Assembly (NCBI RefSeq): GCF_000316035.1
Contig: NZ_ANHX01000012.1
Coordinates: 21,444 to 85,443 of the forward strand
Origin: Paenibacillus sp. PAMC 26794
Lineage (GTDB): Bacteria; Bacillota; Bacilli; Paenibacillales; Paenibacillaceae
Length of the DNA stretch: 64,000 bases
Direction: 5' to 3'
This document shows, in pieces, positions 52,873 through 63,107 of the stretch. The notes under the pieces are model-generated. The model did not search any database, was not told where the DNA came from, and saw nothing but the letters and a program-made list of their open reading frames with translations. A program made the position numbers and the translations under genes. Positions within the stretch are counted from its first letter, which is position 1, and the number at the start of each line of letters is the position of its first letter.

Positions 52873-54414
52873 TCAATTCGCATACTTTTTCCTGTATTCT
52901 ACAGGTTTCATGGCTGTTCGTTTTTCGAAGTGTCTGAGAAAATGCTGGTAACTGCGGTACCCAACTTGCTCCGCAATCGCACTGGATGTTTGATTCGTCT
53001 GCTGGAGCAGACGCTTCGCTTCTTCCATTCTTAGATCATGTACTACCTCAATTACACCCTTACCATACTTTCGCAAAAAGGATTGCCCTAAATGGACAGG
53101 ATTCACGTAGAATCGTTCTGCAAGCTCCTGGATCGTAAATGTCTCCCTGTAATGCATCTGCACATATTCAGCAACCGTCGCCTGGATGCCACCCATTTGC
53201 CTCTCCCGGAAAATAGCCAGTTCTGACTTGCATTGCAAACAGAAATGTTCCAGATTGTTAGCAACCTCTTCTATATTTCGATGGCCCTTCTCCAGAATTC
53301 CACTCGCCAATTCGTTCATTAGAGCATTAGGTACTCCTCCTAGTTCTCTACACAGGGACAGTCCGCGGAATATAATGTGGGTAGAGAAAATATGTACAAT
53401 CTCTGGCGCAGCCTTCATCTGTATAAACAGTTCAAAGGCACTCCGAATCGAAGACGAGAGTTCCTCTACAGAACCGTTTTCAAGCAAATCGCTAATATGG
53501 TCCACCTCTGATAGTGTTTCCGGATCAAACTGCCAATTTTCCAGCTGAATATCTTCGGCAAACAAAAGACGCTCTTGATTAAAAAACAAATAACGCCCAA
53601 CTTCCTGAGCGGAGCGGAAGGATTCGGATAAATGCTCCAGTTTGTTGACCGTTAATCCGACCGCGATATGAATATCTTCGCAGCCGTTATGTTGCATGTT
53701 GTTCATCAAACGCTGAGTAAAAGCTTTAATTGCTTCAAATGTCTCATTTCTATCATTCGCTTCTTCCCCCCATACAAGTCCCAACGAGTCTCTTGTTCTG
53801 TCTATCACATAACAGCAAGTTGTTACGTCAGCCGTATGTTCGACTACTGAACAGGCTTCCTGAATATCTCCCTGAAAAGCTATCCGCAGGTATGCCCAAT
53901 GGGACTTGTTTAAACGAGGAAGGATCTCCCACATCTCCTGCTCCGATATATTCTGCTTATCCTTAATCAGTGCGGACAAAAACGCTTTGATCCTTTGCTC
54001 GTTTGCATGCTCCCTTAAACGCTCCTGGTTTTCACGCTCCTGCAATTGCATACGGAGACGGACCAACATATCCTCTGCTTCTGTACTGTCAACCGGTTTG
54101 GTTAAATAGTTGGAGACACCTAATCGAACAGCTTGTCTGGCATAATTAAAATCACTGTATCCACTCGTGATGACAAACAGCACAGACTCATGTTCCAATC
54201 GCCGTGCTTCTTCTACAAGTTCCAGCCCATTCATCACAGGCATACGAATGTCTGTCACCACGAGATCAGGTCGATCTTGTTCCATCATACGAATGGCTTC
54301 CTCACCGTTGGCGCACACGCCTCTGATTTCGAAACCATACTTTTCCCAATTGATCAGAAGCTGTAACCCTTCAATGGCATAAGGTTCATCATCGACTAAC
54401 AGTACTTTATACAT
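52873..54414 (-). CDS. YesN-type response regulator with AraC domain (second of the locus)
   Basis: The 513-residue protein has a receiver domain (VDDE, phospho-acceptor in TDIRMPVMNG, Lys in YLTKPVDS), a middle region of about 270 residues and a C-terminal AraC double helix-turn-helix (LAERFYVNPVHLGQSFLRKY, VGYRSYQHFLRHFEK). AGGAGGTAAACTCTC precedes the ATG. It follows the kinase by 13 bp. It is one of two such regulators flanking a single kinase. Confidence 0.92.
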   Translation of the reverse strand: MYKVLLVDDEPYAIEGLQLLINWEKYGFEIRGVCANGEEAIRMMEQDRPDLVVTDIRMPVMNGLELVEEARRLEHESVLFVITSGYSDFNYARQAVRLGVSNYLTKPVDSTEAEDMLVRLRMQLQERENQERLREHANEQRIKAFLSALIKDKQNISEQEMWEILPRLNKSHWAYLRIAFQGDIQEACSVVEHTADVTTCCYVIDRTRDSLGLVWGEEANDRNETFEAIKAFTQRLMNNMQHNGCEDIHIAVGLTVNKLEHLSESFRSAQEVGRYLFFNQERLLFAEDIQLENWQFDPETLSEVDHISDLLENGSVEELSSSIRSAFELFIQMKAAPEIVHIFSTHIIFRGLSLCRELGGVPNALMNELASGILEKGHRNIEEVANNLEHFCLQCKSELAIFRERQMGGIQATVAEYVQMHYRETFTIQELAERFYVNPVHLGQSFLRKYGKGVIEVVHDLRMEEAKRLLQQTNQTSSAIAEQVGYRSYQHFLRHFEKRTAMKPVEYRKKYAN

Positions 54415-54427
54415 GAGAGTTTACCTC

Positions 54428-56209
54428 CTATTTCCTCTGTTCCAGCTTGGAGATCGGTATACGGTACCCTGCAATAGTTTCCTTTACAGGTACACTGCTT
54501 AGATCAAATATCGCATTTCCTTCATAAAAGAGTTCCAACCTGCGGTAGACATTGCGGAGTCCTACATGCTCGCCATTCCTGGGTCTTTCAGAACGAATAT
54601 CTCGCAGGAGCTCGGTTAATCTCCCTGCATCCATACCGATTCCATTATCGATCACCTGAATAACCAGTTCAGAAGCGTTTTGTCTCGCCGTTATCTTGAT
54701 CTGTCTTCCATTTTTTCGCGCCTGCAAGCCGTGTTTGCAGGCATTTTCGACGAGCGGTTGAATACTCATGCGGGGAATGAGCAACGAAGCTGCATCAGGA
54801 TCAACCTCGAAGGTGTAATCAAACAGCTCTCCAAAGCGAAACTTCTCAATCTGGAGATAAAGATTCGTAAATTGCAGCTCTTCTTGCAAAGGAATCAAAT
54901 TGTCAGAATGACTGAGCAACTGTCTCATCAGTTTGGACAGACTTTTAATAATCTCAATTACTTCCGTATAACCATTCTTCGTACTAACGACCAGCAAGGC
55001 ATTCAATGTGTTAAATAAGAAATGGGGATTCATCTGACTCTGGAGCATAGACAATTCAGTCCTCACTTGATCCAGCTCCAAATCTTTTTGACGGATTTCC
55101 AGTTTATATACGTCATTAATTAGGGTATGAATTTTACCAATCATGATGTTAAATGTACGAATAAGCCCGCCAATTTCGTCGCGGCCTTCCTGAATTTCAA
55201 TGAGATCGAATCGTTCGTTACGAACCTTCTCCATATGTCTGGATAGCTTGCGAATCCGATAATGGTAGGAACGCAAAATAATGTAGATCAATACAGAGGG
55301 GACCACGATACTTAATGCGAGCAACCCCAGAATTGATTTAAAGGCTTCTTGCAAAAGATGGTCAAGGTGACGCGTATCGGCAACTCCAATCAATTTCCAA
55401 CCCTTTAGGTAGGCTAGATTCCCCAACGATTTTTCGAGCGTGTAAGCAGAATCTCCAGATTCCTTGAGCATTGATTCATTATCAAGGGGGGATAAGTCGG
55501 TTTCGCTGAATTCCCCACTTGAAACGACAGTTCGATTGTTGCTGTCCACCAGACGCAGCTGAAGACTGTCTGATTCACGATTTAAAATGCTATACACCCG
55601 GCTAAGTTCCAGATCAATCTTGGAATACTTGTTGTAATTGGCATAGGAAGTATAGGTATCCATTTTGCCAATCACACTGATTCTTCTTCCCGCGTTAAAT
55701 CCGGATGGCTCAATATAATCAACGACAAGAATGCCTCCACTGGTGGATTTCAGCTGTTTCAATCCAGGGAGTACATTCTTGTCTTTCATCACGATATAGT
55801 GACTGCCCGTCTGAATGGTATCGTTATCCGTGTAGATACGCACCTCCAGAATATTCGCTGACATGTACCGTGTTAATTTATCTCGCAGGAATGCATGGTA
55901 CACGTTGTAATAATCAACGGGGGAGTGATAGGTCCGATCCAGTGCCTCATAGAGCGAATCGTCTGCTGCAATAATTCGGCTCAGAGCAACGCTCTCATCA
56001 ATCATGCCTAGCAGTTCCCCCGCAGCCCTGTCGATGGATTTACGCAGATTTTCCTGTTCTCTAATCTTGATATCCGCAGAGGTTCGTTGATAAAAGAAGA
56101 TATTAATCGTTATTACAGGAAGGAGAATACTAAGTACATAGATAAGCAGAAATTTGGATCGGAGAGGAATATCATTAACCTTACGGAACATCCAGAATTT
56201 ATGACGCAT
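54428..56209 (-). CDS. YesM-type sensor histidine kinase, xylan locus
   Basis: The 593-residue protein starts at 56209 behind AAGGGTGAT. It has two membrane helices (about 22-42 and 300-325) around an extracellular sensor domain of about 250 residues, a HAMP linker, the phospho-acceptor motif QSQMNPHFLFNTLNA and an ATPase domain (PLVENACKHG, DNGIGM). It is flanked by regulators encoded 4 bp upstream and 13 bp downstream, so it may phosphorylate both. It probably senses xylo-oligosaccharides directly or through the binding lipoprotein. Confidence 0.92.
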   Translation of the reverse strand: MRHKFWMFRKVNDIPLRSKFLLIYVLSILLPVITINIFFYQRTSADIKIREQENLRKSIDRAAGELLGMIDESVALSRIIAADDSLYEALDRTYHSPVDYYNVYHAFLRDKLTRYMSANILEVRIYTDNDTIQTGSHYIVMKDKNVLPGLKQLKSTSGGILVVDYIEPSGFNAGRRISVIGKMDTYTSYANYNKYSKIDLELSRVYSILNRESDSLQLRLVDSNNRTVVSSGEFSETDLSPLDNESMLKESGDSAYTLEKSLGNLAYLKGWKLIGVADTRHLDHLLQEAFKSILGLLALSIVVPSVLIYIILRSYHYRIRKLSRHMEKVRNERFDLIEIQEGRDEIGGLIRTFNIMIGKIHTLINDVYKLEIRQKDLELDQVRTELSMLQSQMNPHFLFNTLNALLVVSTKNGYTEVIEIIKSLSKLMRQLLSHSDNLIPLQEELQFTNLYLQIEKFRFGELFDYTFEVDPDAASLLIPRMSIQPLVENACKHGLQARKNGRQIKITARQNASELVIQVIDNGIGMDAGRLTELLRDIRSERPRNGEHVGLRNVYRRLELFYEGNAIFDLSSVPVKETIAGYRIPISKLEQRK

Positions 56210-56213
56210 ATAA

Positions 56214-57329
56214 TCACCCTTGGTTTTTGTTTTTATAGACGGACGGAAGCTCCCCTGTATGCGCTCTGAATTTTTGGGTGAAATATTCAGCATCATGATA
56301 CCCTAGCCTGAATGCAATGTCAGTGATCTTCATATTGGTACGTCGCAGGAGTTTACGGGCCTCCTCAACACGAAGCTGGTGCACATAGTCAATGAAACTG
56401 ACCCCCATCTCCCGCTTGAATTGTTGACCCAGGTAGGCAGAATTCACGTGAATACGATTAGCTACATCTTGTAATTTAATTTTGCTTCGATAGTGTTGCT
56501 TCAATTCATTCACTGCTTCTGCAACAAGCCCTCCCGTACCCGTCTTTTGCTTCAGTTCAGACTGGGAAAGTTGCTTGGATAGTCGAACACACAGGTCTTG
56601 CAATGTGCCGGAAGACCAACTCGCAGCCTCATGCCATTCTTTTTCACATAGTATTTCTCTGCAAACCTCTCTTTTTCCATATTTTCGTATCAACTCCCCA
56701 TGGATATATCGGATGACATGATGTATCCATTCCAACGAAACCTCAGCTTTCTTACTCTTCTCTAGCAGTGCACTCAATGCAAGATCAATGGAATACGTGT
56801 TTCCTGCTTCAATCAGTACCAAGATCTCTTTGGAAATGTTCATCATTTGCTCTAAATCATATTCTTCGCTTATTCGATATTCATTAAGATGATTTTCATA
56901 GGCTTCATCTGTAACCATGACTCCATTTTGCTGTTTTTGCTCATTTCTGCGTTTGTCCAGAGGTTCAATCATTTCCATAAGGATTTGATGAATTTCCTCG
57001 GGAACAAGAGGTTTAAGCACATACTGATCGACCTGATACCGTATGGCTTGCTTCGCGTAATTAAAATCGGAGTATCCTGTAACGATAACAATTTTAGAGG
57101 TATAGGCGAGATCTTCTCGCAAGGTGTGAATCAAACCAAGACCATCCATAACAGGCATTTGAATATCAGTGACGACAAGATCCGGTTCAACCGAGTTGAA
57201 TAAAGCAAGTGCTTCCTCCCCATCCGTTGCCGTTCCGCAGAGTTCATATCCACAAGCTCGCCAGTCAATCATCGTTCTCCATCCTTCTAGCATAAACGGC
57301 TCATCATCCGCGACAATGACCTTGTACAT
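56214..57329 (-). CDS. Response regulator with AraC domain (first of the locus, short form)
   Basis: The 371-residue protein has a receiver domain (ADDE, TDIQMPVMDG, YVLKPLVP) and an AraC double helix-turn-helix (VANRIHVNSAYLGQQFKREM, LGYHDAEYFTQKFRAHTG) joined by a middle region of only about 140 residues, half that of the other YesN proteins here. GAGAGGTGAGCTA precedes the ATG. It is the first gene of the operon and lies downstream of the repeated motif at 57591-57628, its likely target. Confidence 0.92.
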   Translation of the reverse strand: MYKVIVADDEPFMLEGWRTMIDWRACGYELCGTATDGEEALALFNSVEPDLVVTDIQMPVMDGLGLIHTLREDLAYTSKIVIVTGYSDFNYAKQAIRYQVDQYVLKPLVPEEIHQILMEMIEPLDKRRNEQKQQNGVMVTDEAYENHLNEYRISEEYDLEQMMNISKEILVLIEAGNTYSIDLALSALLEKSKKAEVSLEWIHHVIRYIHGELIRKYGKREVCREILCEKEWHEAASWSSGTLQDLCVRLSKQLSQSELKQKTGTGGLVAEAVNELKQHYRSKIKLQDVANRIHVNSAYLGQQFKREMGVSFIDYVHQLRVEEARKLLRRTNMKITDIAFRLGYHDAEYFTQKFRAHTGELPSVYKNKNQG

Positions 57330-57563
57330 TAGCTCACCTCTCTTTTGTCCGTGATCAGCTGCATGTATTTTATCTATATCTATAGGTAGATTCCAGTTGC
57401 TGTGAAAACGCTAAGCAGCCAGGATTGTTGTCTGCTCGCACAACTTGGAGAACAAATTTCCCACCAGTCTCATCGTCATTAATCAATAACATAGGAAATG
57501 GTTTCATCAGAACGTACTATAAGAACGCTCCGATTGTAGCGAAGCGCCGGATAACAATTCAAG

Positions 57564-57576
57564 TGTAACGCTTACA
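57564..57576. promoter_or_regulatory. LacI/CcpA-like palindrome before the transporter operon
   Basis: TGTAACGCTTACA has perfect 5-bp arms around CGC and resembles a cre or LacI-family operator one base shorter than usual. It lies next to the two copies of the shared motif. Confidence 0.4.
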
Positions 57577-57590
57577 TTTTGGCACAACAA

Positions 57591-57628
57591 CCTGATAAAC
57601 TATAGGTTTTCACCCGACAAAGTATAGG
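57591..57628. promoter_or_regulatory. Two direct copies of a 16-bp regulatory motif before the xylan transporter operon
   Basis: CCTGATAAACTATAGG (57591-57606) and CCCGACAAAGTATAGG (57613-57628) are direct repeats whose starts are 22 bp apart, two helical turns, the spacing used by AraC-type dimers. A third copy, CCTGACAAAGTATAGG, lies before the xylanase operon at 61579. It is a probable binding site for one of the response regulators. Confidence 0.6.
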
Positions 57629-57667
57629 TTTAGCTCAGAAGTAATCTACTGTCAGGAAAAAGATTTT

Positions 57668-58507
57668 TCATTCTCCACGTACAATACGGAATCCTTGATC
57701 GGGACCAAAACCATTTGCATCAAATTTTCCACGGAATGATATTTCATTGTTATTGACACCGCCGATCCAGCCTCCGCCTTTCACAACTCGCCAAGTTTGA
57801 TTTGGACTCTCCGAATCACTGTACCAGTCCCAGCACCATTCTCTCACATTCCCAGACATATCATAGATTCCCAACTCATTCGCCTTCTGAGTTCCGACTT
57901 TTTTGGTTTGATTACGGTTGCTCTCAATAGCGGGCCAGCTCCAGTCACCCGTCAGAATGTTGTCGCCAGCATTTATCCAGTACCAAGCAACATCATCAGG
58001 ATTATTACTTCCGCTGTATGTGTAATTTAAGCTCTTTTGCCCTCCGCTTGCAGCGTATTCCCATTCTGCCTCTGTGGGTAAACGGTAACCGTTGGCGTCC
58101 TCGTTGATCGTTACATTCCATTTTATATTGTCGTTTTCATTCTGATTATTCGTGTCCTGGTTGTCTTTGTCTATATTGTAATAAGGTTTCAGGTTTTCTT
58201 TTATACTTTTTTGATTACAGTATTCCACTGCGTCATACCAGCTGACCATTTCAACAGGCAGGTCATCTCCCTTGAAGCCAGAAGGGTTTTCCCCCATAAC
58301 CTCCATCCATTCTTTTTGAGTTACTTCGTATTTGCCAATATAGAAGGATTCCAGCGTTTCATTCCTATCAATCTGACTCGGCTTACTGCTCTTGAAGGCT
58401 CCCCCTTCGACGAATACCAAGTCATCGTTTAATTTGGTATTACTTGCTGAACAAGCACTTAGACTAACAACTATAGCGATTAAAGTTAACCATACCAGCT
58501 TTCTCAT
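57668..58507 (-). CDS. Lipoprotein with SUMF1/formylglycine-generating-enzyme-like domain, cysteines missing
   Basis: The 279-residue protein has a lipoprotein signal peptide (lipobox SLSACS) and then a full SUMF1-type domain (residues 30-279: FYIGKYEVTQKEWMEVMGEN, YRLPTEAEWEYAASGG, SGNVREWCWDWY, GFRIVRG). True formylglycine-generating enzymes have two active-site Cys in the RGGSWxCxxxxC region; here the segment is GGGWIGGVNNNEISFRG, with none. It is therefore probably a non-catalytic binding protein, perhaps for carbohydrate or a partner enzyme at the surface. It is the last gene of the xylanase operon. AAGGAGAATAATTGA precedes the start. Confidence 0.75.
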   Translation of the reverse strand: MRKLVWLTLIAIVVSLSACSASNTKLNDDLVFVEGGAFKSSKPSQIDRNETLESFYIGKYEVTQKEWMEVMGENPSGFKGDDLPVEMVSWYDAVEYCNQKSIKENLKPYYNIDKDNQDTNNQNENDNIKWNVTINEDANGYRLPTEAEWEYAASGGQKSLNYTYSGSNNPDDVAWYWINAGDNILTGDWSWPAIESNRNQTKKVGTQKANELGIYDMSGNVREWCWDWYSDSESPNQTWRVVKGGGWIGGVNNNEISFRGKFDANGFGPDQGFRIVRGE

Positions 58508-58639
58508 TCAATTATTCTCCTTTACTTAGCTTGAATCCGGCAATGTCGAGGTCCGTTAGTTTGGTGAATAACGTTCCTCAACGTTGCCGGAAAATTGAAT
58601 TCAAATGCAGGTGCAGATGTTGAACTGCATCACATCATT

Positions 58640-59275
58640 TTACCAAACTGTCACGTTTGCGCTTCCGCTGCTTTGATAACCCTCTGTTGCCATCACCTGA
58701 TAAGACCAACTACTTCCAAGGTTCATCCCTTTGCTCGCCCACGCATTCACATGATTGCTGAACGTAATGGTAGAATTGACTCCGATTGGTTTCTTGGACT
58801 GTCTAACACTCCAATACTGAGGGAAAGTCTGCGTACCATCAATGGAAGGTGCATTGTATCTCATCGTAGTATAGATGTCATATGTGCCGCCATCACTAGT
58901 CATAGAGCCCTTATACGTTCCGGTAGGACGATACGTTCCCCAGCTATCCACCACGTAATATTCAATTAGAGCGTTTCTAGTCCAACCATAGAAAGTGAGA
59001 TAGCCGTTACCTGAAGGAGAGAATACGCCGGCATTGTAATTGACCACTCGATTAGGCGTACCAGATGTCCACCCTTTCCCTACAACAAAGTTGCCTACAT
59101 TCTGCCAGTTTACACTATAATTCCCTCCTGATCCGTTAACAGCGTTGACCGATCCTCCACCATCTGTCCAATTCTGCCAATAATCTGTTGCAGCGCTGGA
59201 TGTTGCTGCAAAGACACCAAAACTCATGGAAGCTGCGAGAACAACGGTCATTAATTTTTTTCCGAATTTGAACAT
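58640..59275 (-). CDS. xynA: GH11 endo-1,4-beta-xylanase, secreted
   Basis: The 211-residue protein has a Sec signal peptide (cleavage near SSAA-TDYW, residue 28) and a complete GH11 jelly-roll domain. The catalytic Glu residues sit in [11 protein letters not shown] (nucleophile) and [10 protein letters not shown] (acid/base), and the [20 protein letters not shown] thumb loop is intact. It cuts beta-1,4 bonds inside xylan outside the cell. It lies between the CE1 esterase and the SUMF1 lipoprotein in the operon. Confidence 0.97.
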   Translation of the reverse strand: MFKFGKKLMTVVLAASMSFGVFAATSSAATDYWQNWTDGGGSVNAVNGSGGNYSVNWQNVGNFVVGKGWTSGTPNRVVNYNAGVFSPSGNGYLTFYGWTRNALIEYYVVDSWGTYRPTGTYKGSMTSDGGTYDIYTTMRYNAPSIDGTQTFPQYWSVRQSKKPIGVNSTITFSNHVNAWASKGMNLGSSWSYQVMATEGYQSSGSANVTVW

Positions 59276-59346
59276 GGATGATACCTCCTGATATTTTAAT
59301 AGATTTGGTTGATGCTACAATCCGATATGAATGTTCTTCAGCAAAT

Positions 59347-60147
<801 letters not shown>

Positions 60148-60161
60148 CTATCAGTCTCCAG

Positions 60162-61445
60162 TTAATCCACATAGCCAAAACCCAGAATGGTGAAGCATTT
60201 ATGTTCATGACCTTCAGCCATTTCGATCTCGATGGAGTGCTCCCCCACATGCTCTTCGTTAAGCAGAAGTGTGGCATGGCAATGGGTCCAGTTCACTTGA
60301 CGCGGATCAACTTTTTGGACGAATACCCCATCCACCTTGATATGTGCGGTTCCGAATTCCTCGTTGCCAGAATCCTTGAAGATCAGAATGAGGCGTTTGC
60401 ACTGCAAACTTATCCGAAAGCTGCTCTGATCCTCTTTCCCCTCTCCTGTACGCATCCAGTTGTTGGGGAACTGAGGTGTACCATAGTCTTGAGCATCCAT
60501 CTCAGCCATCTGCAGATCCGTGTCCGTTTTACAAAAAGAGCCTGCATCGATTCGGGCAATGTGATTGCCGTTTTTCCGATCCAATAGCTTCACATTAACA
60601 AATTCATTTCCAATTAGCGGAGCTTTTTCAATATCATGATCTTTCTCATCCCACTCAGAACGATTTGTCACGTCGAACAAATATTCCAAACAATCGGCCA
60701 TAATTCGATGCCCTGTGTTAGTCGGATGATATATATCATGGAAAAATTGCTTTTTGGAAATAACGTTGCCTTCACCTTTTGTTTTGTTGAACTGATCTAC
60801 GACAGCATCTTTCACACTTACCATTGGCAGATCATAATGCCAGCCTACTGGAGCGAGACGATCCTGTAGATTCCAGTCATTTTCGAATACGCTGAATAAC
60901 AAGATCACCGCTGGCTTGTTATCAGCAGTAAGTGCTTTGAGTACCAGACTCTCGTAACATTTACCTTGGGTTTCATCATCTGCGTCATTGACTGCGAATT
61001 CGATTATGACAATATCCGGCTGAACGGCACCTCCCCTCAGCACATCACGATCATAACGTACAATCCCCAGTTCTGAAGGAGTTCCACCCACACCTGCTTT
61101 AATCAGATGAATCGGACTATCTTTTGAAAGCGCAAACATAAATTTGAACGACTCATACGACCGATAAGCGTAACTTTGGAGATGAATAGGTACTGCACCA
61201 GCACCATGGGTAATGGAGCCTCCAATATAAGCGATAACGACAGGTTCGCCGTTTTTTGCCTTCTCAATGGCTCGTTTTAATCTGACATTATTCCCTTTGT
61301 TCAGAAGAGATCGGCCAATCATGTCGCGATATCCATGTGATTCAAAATCAATTGCGGGCTTGACTACCGACGCTGTCACTCCAACTGGATCGCGCGGTGC
61401 AGTGAATTCCGTGTTTTCACCTGCATCTCCTGAATCCTGGAGCAT
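60162..61445 (-). CDS. SGNH/GDSL-family carbohydrate esterase with C-terminal beta domain
   Basis: The 427-residue protein has an SGNH domain (about 65-260: catalytic Ser in YIGGSITHGAG, Gly in AGVGGTPSELG, Asn in EFAVNDAD, Asp/His in HDIYHPTNTGH) and a C-terminal beta-sandwich region of about 150 residues. No signal peptide is seen. It probably removes acetyl groups from xylo-oligosaccharides inside the cell. It is the first gene of the xylanase operon, and its promoter region holds the shared 16-bp motif. Confidence 0.85.
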   Translation of the reverse strand: MLQDSGDAGENTEFTAPRDPVGVTASVVKPAIDFESHGYRDMIGRSLLNKGNNVRLKRAIEKAKNGEPVVIAYIGGSITHGAGAVPIHLQSYAYRSYESFKFMFALSKDSPIHLIKAGVGGTPSELGIVRYDRDVLRGGAVQPDIVIIEFAVNDADDETQGKCYESLVLKALTADNKPAVILLFSVFENDWNLQDRLAPVGWHYDLPMVSVKDAVVDQFNKTKGEGNVISKKQFFHDIYHPTNTGHRIMADCLEYLFDVTNRSEWDEKDHDIEKAPLIGNEFVNVKLLDRKNGNHIARIDAGSFCKTDTDLQMAEMDAQDYGTPQFPNNWMRTGEGKEDQSSFRISLQCKRLILIFKDSGNEEFGTAHIKVDGVFVQKVDPRQVNWTHCHATLLLNEEHVGEHSIEIEMAEGHEHKCFTILGFGYVD

Positions 61446-61578
61446 AAATCATCATCACATCCTTCCGGTTAGATTCTGACCATCCTCAAACAACATTTAA
61501 AGGATCACAGCTTGTATTATTATTAGATCAGATGTGATCCTTCTCCCAAAGTGTATCCCTTACATAATTTTACAACAA

Positions 61579-61594
61579 CCTGACAAAGTATAGG
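61579..61594. promoter_or_regulatory. Third copy of the 16-bp regulatory motif, between esterase operon and GH8 gene
   Basis: CCTGACAAAGTATAGG lies 134 bp before the esterase/xylanase operon and 142 bp before the GH8 gene. The match with the copies at 57591 and 57613 extends left as ACAACAA, so 23 bp are nearly identical to the first copy. Confidence 0.6.
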
Positions 61595-61662
61595 ATTTTA
61601 ACCAATATATCATTTTAAGTTGAGTACAATGACATGCACATCAGAACACCTATAATTTTTCA

Positions 61663-61702
61663 TGTAAACGCTTTAATTTGTATACTATTTCCATGTTATA
61701 AT
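61663..61702 (+). promoter_or_regulatory. GH8 promoter with cre-like site
   Basis: A -10 TATAAT (61697-61702) with an upstream TG (extended form) has no good -35, which fits an activator-dependent promoter. TGTAAACGCTTTAA (61663-61676), one base off the cre consensus, covers the -35 position and may allow CcpA repression. Confidence 0.5.
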
Positions 61703-61735
61703 TTTGAAAAACCGCATGGATGAAGGAGGATACTC

Positions 61736-62878
61736 ATGAATATCACGGGTCAAGGCGCGTGGGATACGGGTACATATACAAATCTGTTTTTGAAGCTAGG
61801 TTACGATGAGAATGAGATCACGAACAGATTGGAAGAAACATGGAACGAGCTGTTTTATGGCGATGAACATACTCGAATATATTACCCCATGGGTGAGGAC
61901 ACGGGCTATTTGCTGGACACCGGTAATCTCGATGTTCGCTCCGAGGGCATGTCCTATGGCATGATGATGGCTGTTCAGATGGACAAAAAGGAAGAATTTG
62001 ATCGACTCTGGAATTTCTCACACACGTTTATACAACATAAAGCGGGACGTTATAAAGATTATTTTGCCTGGCATTGCAAGCCTGACGGAACCCGACTCTC
62101 ACAAGGTCCTGCTCCTGATGGTGAGGAGTTTTTTGCCATGGCGCTTTTTTTTGCCTCTAACCGCTGGGGCGATGGCGCTGAACCTTATGATTACAAGGCA
62201 CAAGCCCGCAAGATCCTTCGTGCATGTATACATCAGGGCGAAGACGGCGAAGGCGATCCCATGTGGGACCCGGAAACAAAACTGATCAAATTCATACCAG
62301 AAACACCGTTTAGCGACCCATCCTACCATCTGCCTCATTTTTATGAACTATTCGCGAAATATGCGGATGAAGAAGATCAGAGCTTCTGGAAAGAAGCGGC
62401 CGCCGCTAGTCGTGCTTACCTTCATACAGCCTGCCATCCCGTAACCGGACTATCACCTGAATATGCGAACTATGACGGCTCTCCGGCTCCAATACAGCCA
62501 CACGGTGATTTCAGACATTTTTACAGTGATGCCTACCGTGTTGCTGCGAATATAGCGCTGGACTGGGAATGGTTCCGCAAGGATCGCTGGCAGATCGAAC
62601 AATCCAATCGCATTCAATCCTTCTTCAGTGATATTGAAATGTCCGATTATCGTCGTTATACAATAGAAGGTGAACCTTTCGACGAACCCTCACTGCATCC
62701 TGTAGGTTTGCTGGCTACCAATGCCATGGCTTCACTGGCTGCGGACGGTCCACATGCTGACACATTCGTTCGCAAGTTCTGGAACACACCTCTGCGTCAG
62801 GGAGAGCGACGTTATTACGACAATTGCCTGTATTTTTTCAGCATGCTGGCTCTAAGCGGAAGATATCGCATGTACTAA
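61736..62878 (+). CDS. GH8 reducing-end xylose-releasing exo-oligoxylanase
   Basis: The 380-residue protein is a GH8 (alpha/alpha)6-barrel enzyme with general acid Glu in SEGMSYGMMMAVQ, the catalytic base Asp in FYSDAYRVAANI and the WRYYDN-like RYYDNCLYFFSML C-terminus. Its overall pattern matches intracellular Rex enzymes of Bacillus that remove xylose from the reducing end of xylo-oligosaccharides. There is no signal peptide. AAGGAGGATACTC precedes the ATG. It is divergent from the esterase/xylanase operon and completes intracellular breakdown of imported oligomers. Confidence 0.92.
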   Translation: MNITGQGAWDTGTYTNLFLKLGYDENEITNRLEETWNELFYGDEHTRIYYPMGEDTGYLLDTGNLDVRSEGMSYGMMMAVQMDKKEEFDRLWNFSHTFIQHKAGRYKDYFAWHCKPDGTRLSQGPAPDGEEFFAMALFFASNRWGDGAEPYDYKAQARKILRACIHQGEDGEGDPMWDPETKLIKFIPETPFSDPSYHLPHFYELFAKYADEEDQSFWKEAAAASRAYLHTACHPVTGLSPEYANYDGSPAPIQPHGDFRHFYSDAYRVAANIALDWEWFRKDRWQIEQSNRIQSFFSDIEMSDYRRYTIEGEPFDEPSLHPVGLLATNAMASLAADGPHADTFVRKFWNTPLRQGERRYYDNCLYFFSMLALSGRYRMY

Positions 62879-62902
62879 GCAGATGTGCACGATATGTTGT
62901 AT

Positions 62903-62933
62903 CTGTCCTGCGAACGTTTGGTCTGCAGGACAG
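62903..62933 (+). terminator. Hairpin downstream of the GH8 gene
   Basis: CTGTCCTGC and GCAGGACAG form a 9-bp perfect stem with a 13-base loop, 25 bp after the stop. A T-run is lacking, so terminator function is uncertain. Confidence 0.4.
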
Positions 62934-63107
62934 GTGCAAACATAGCATAAGCAACGATCCCCCTTAAACATGGTATGATTAAGCCCATACAACTCTACGT
63001 ATGTAATTTCATGGCAAGAACCTGTGATGAACAGATTATAAACAATGGTTGAAACTATATTCAGCGATTGAAGATGGGGTTACAGGTTAGGCGGAAAGGG
63101 GCTGTTC

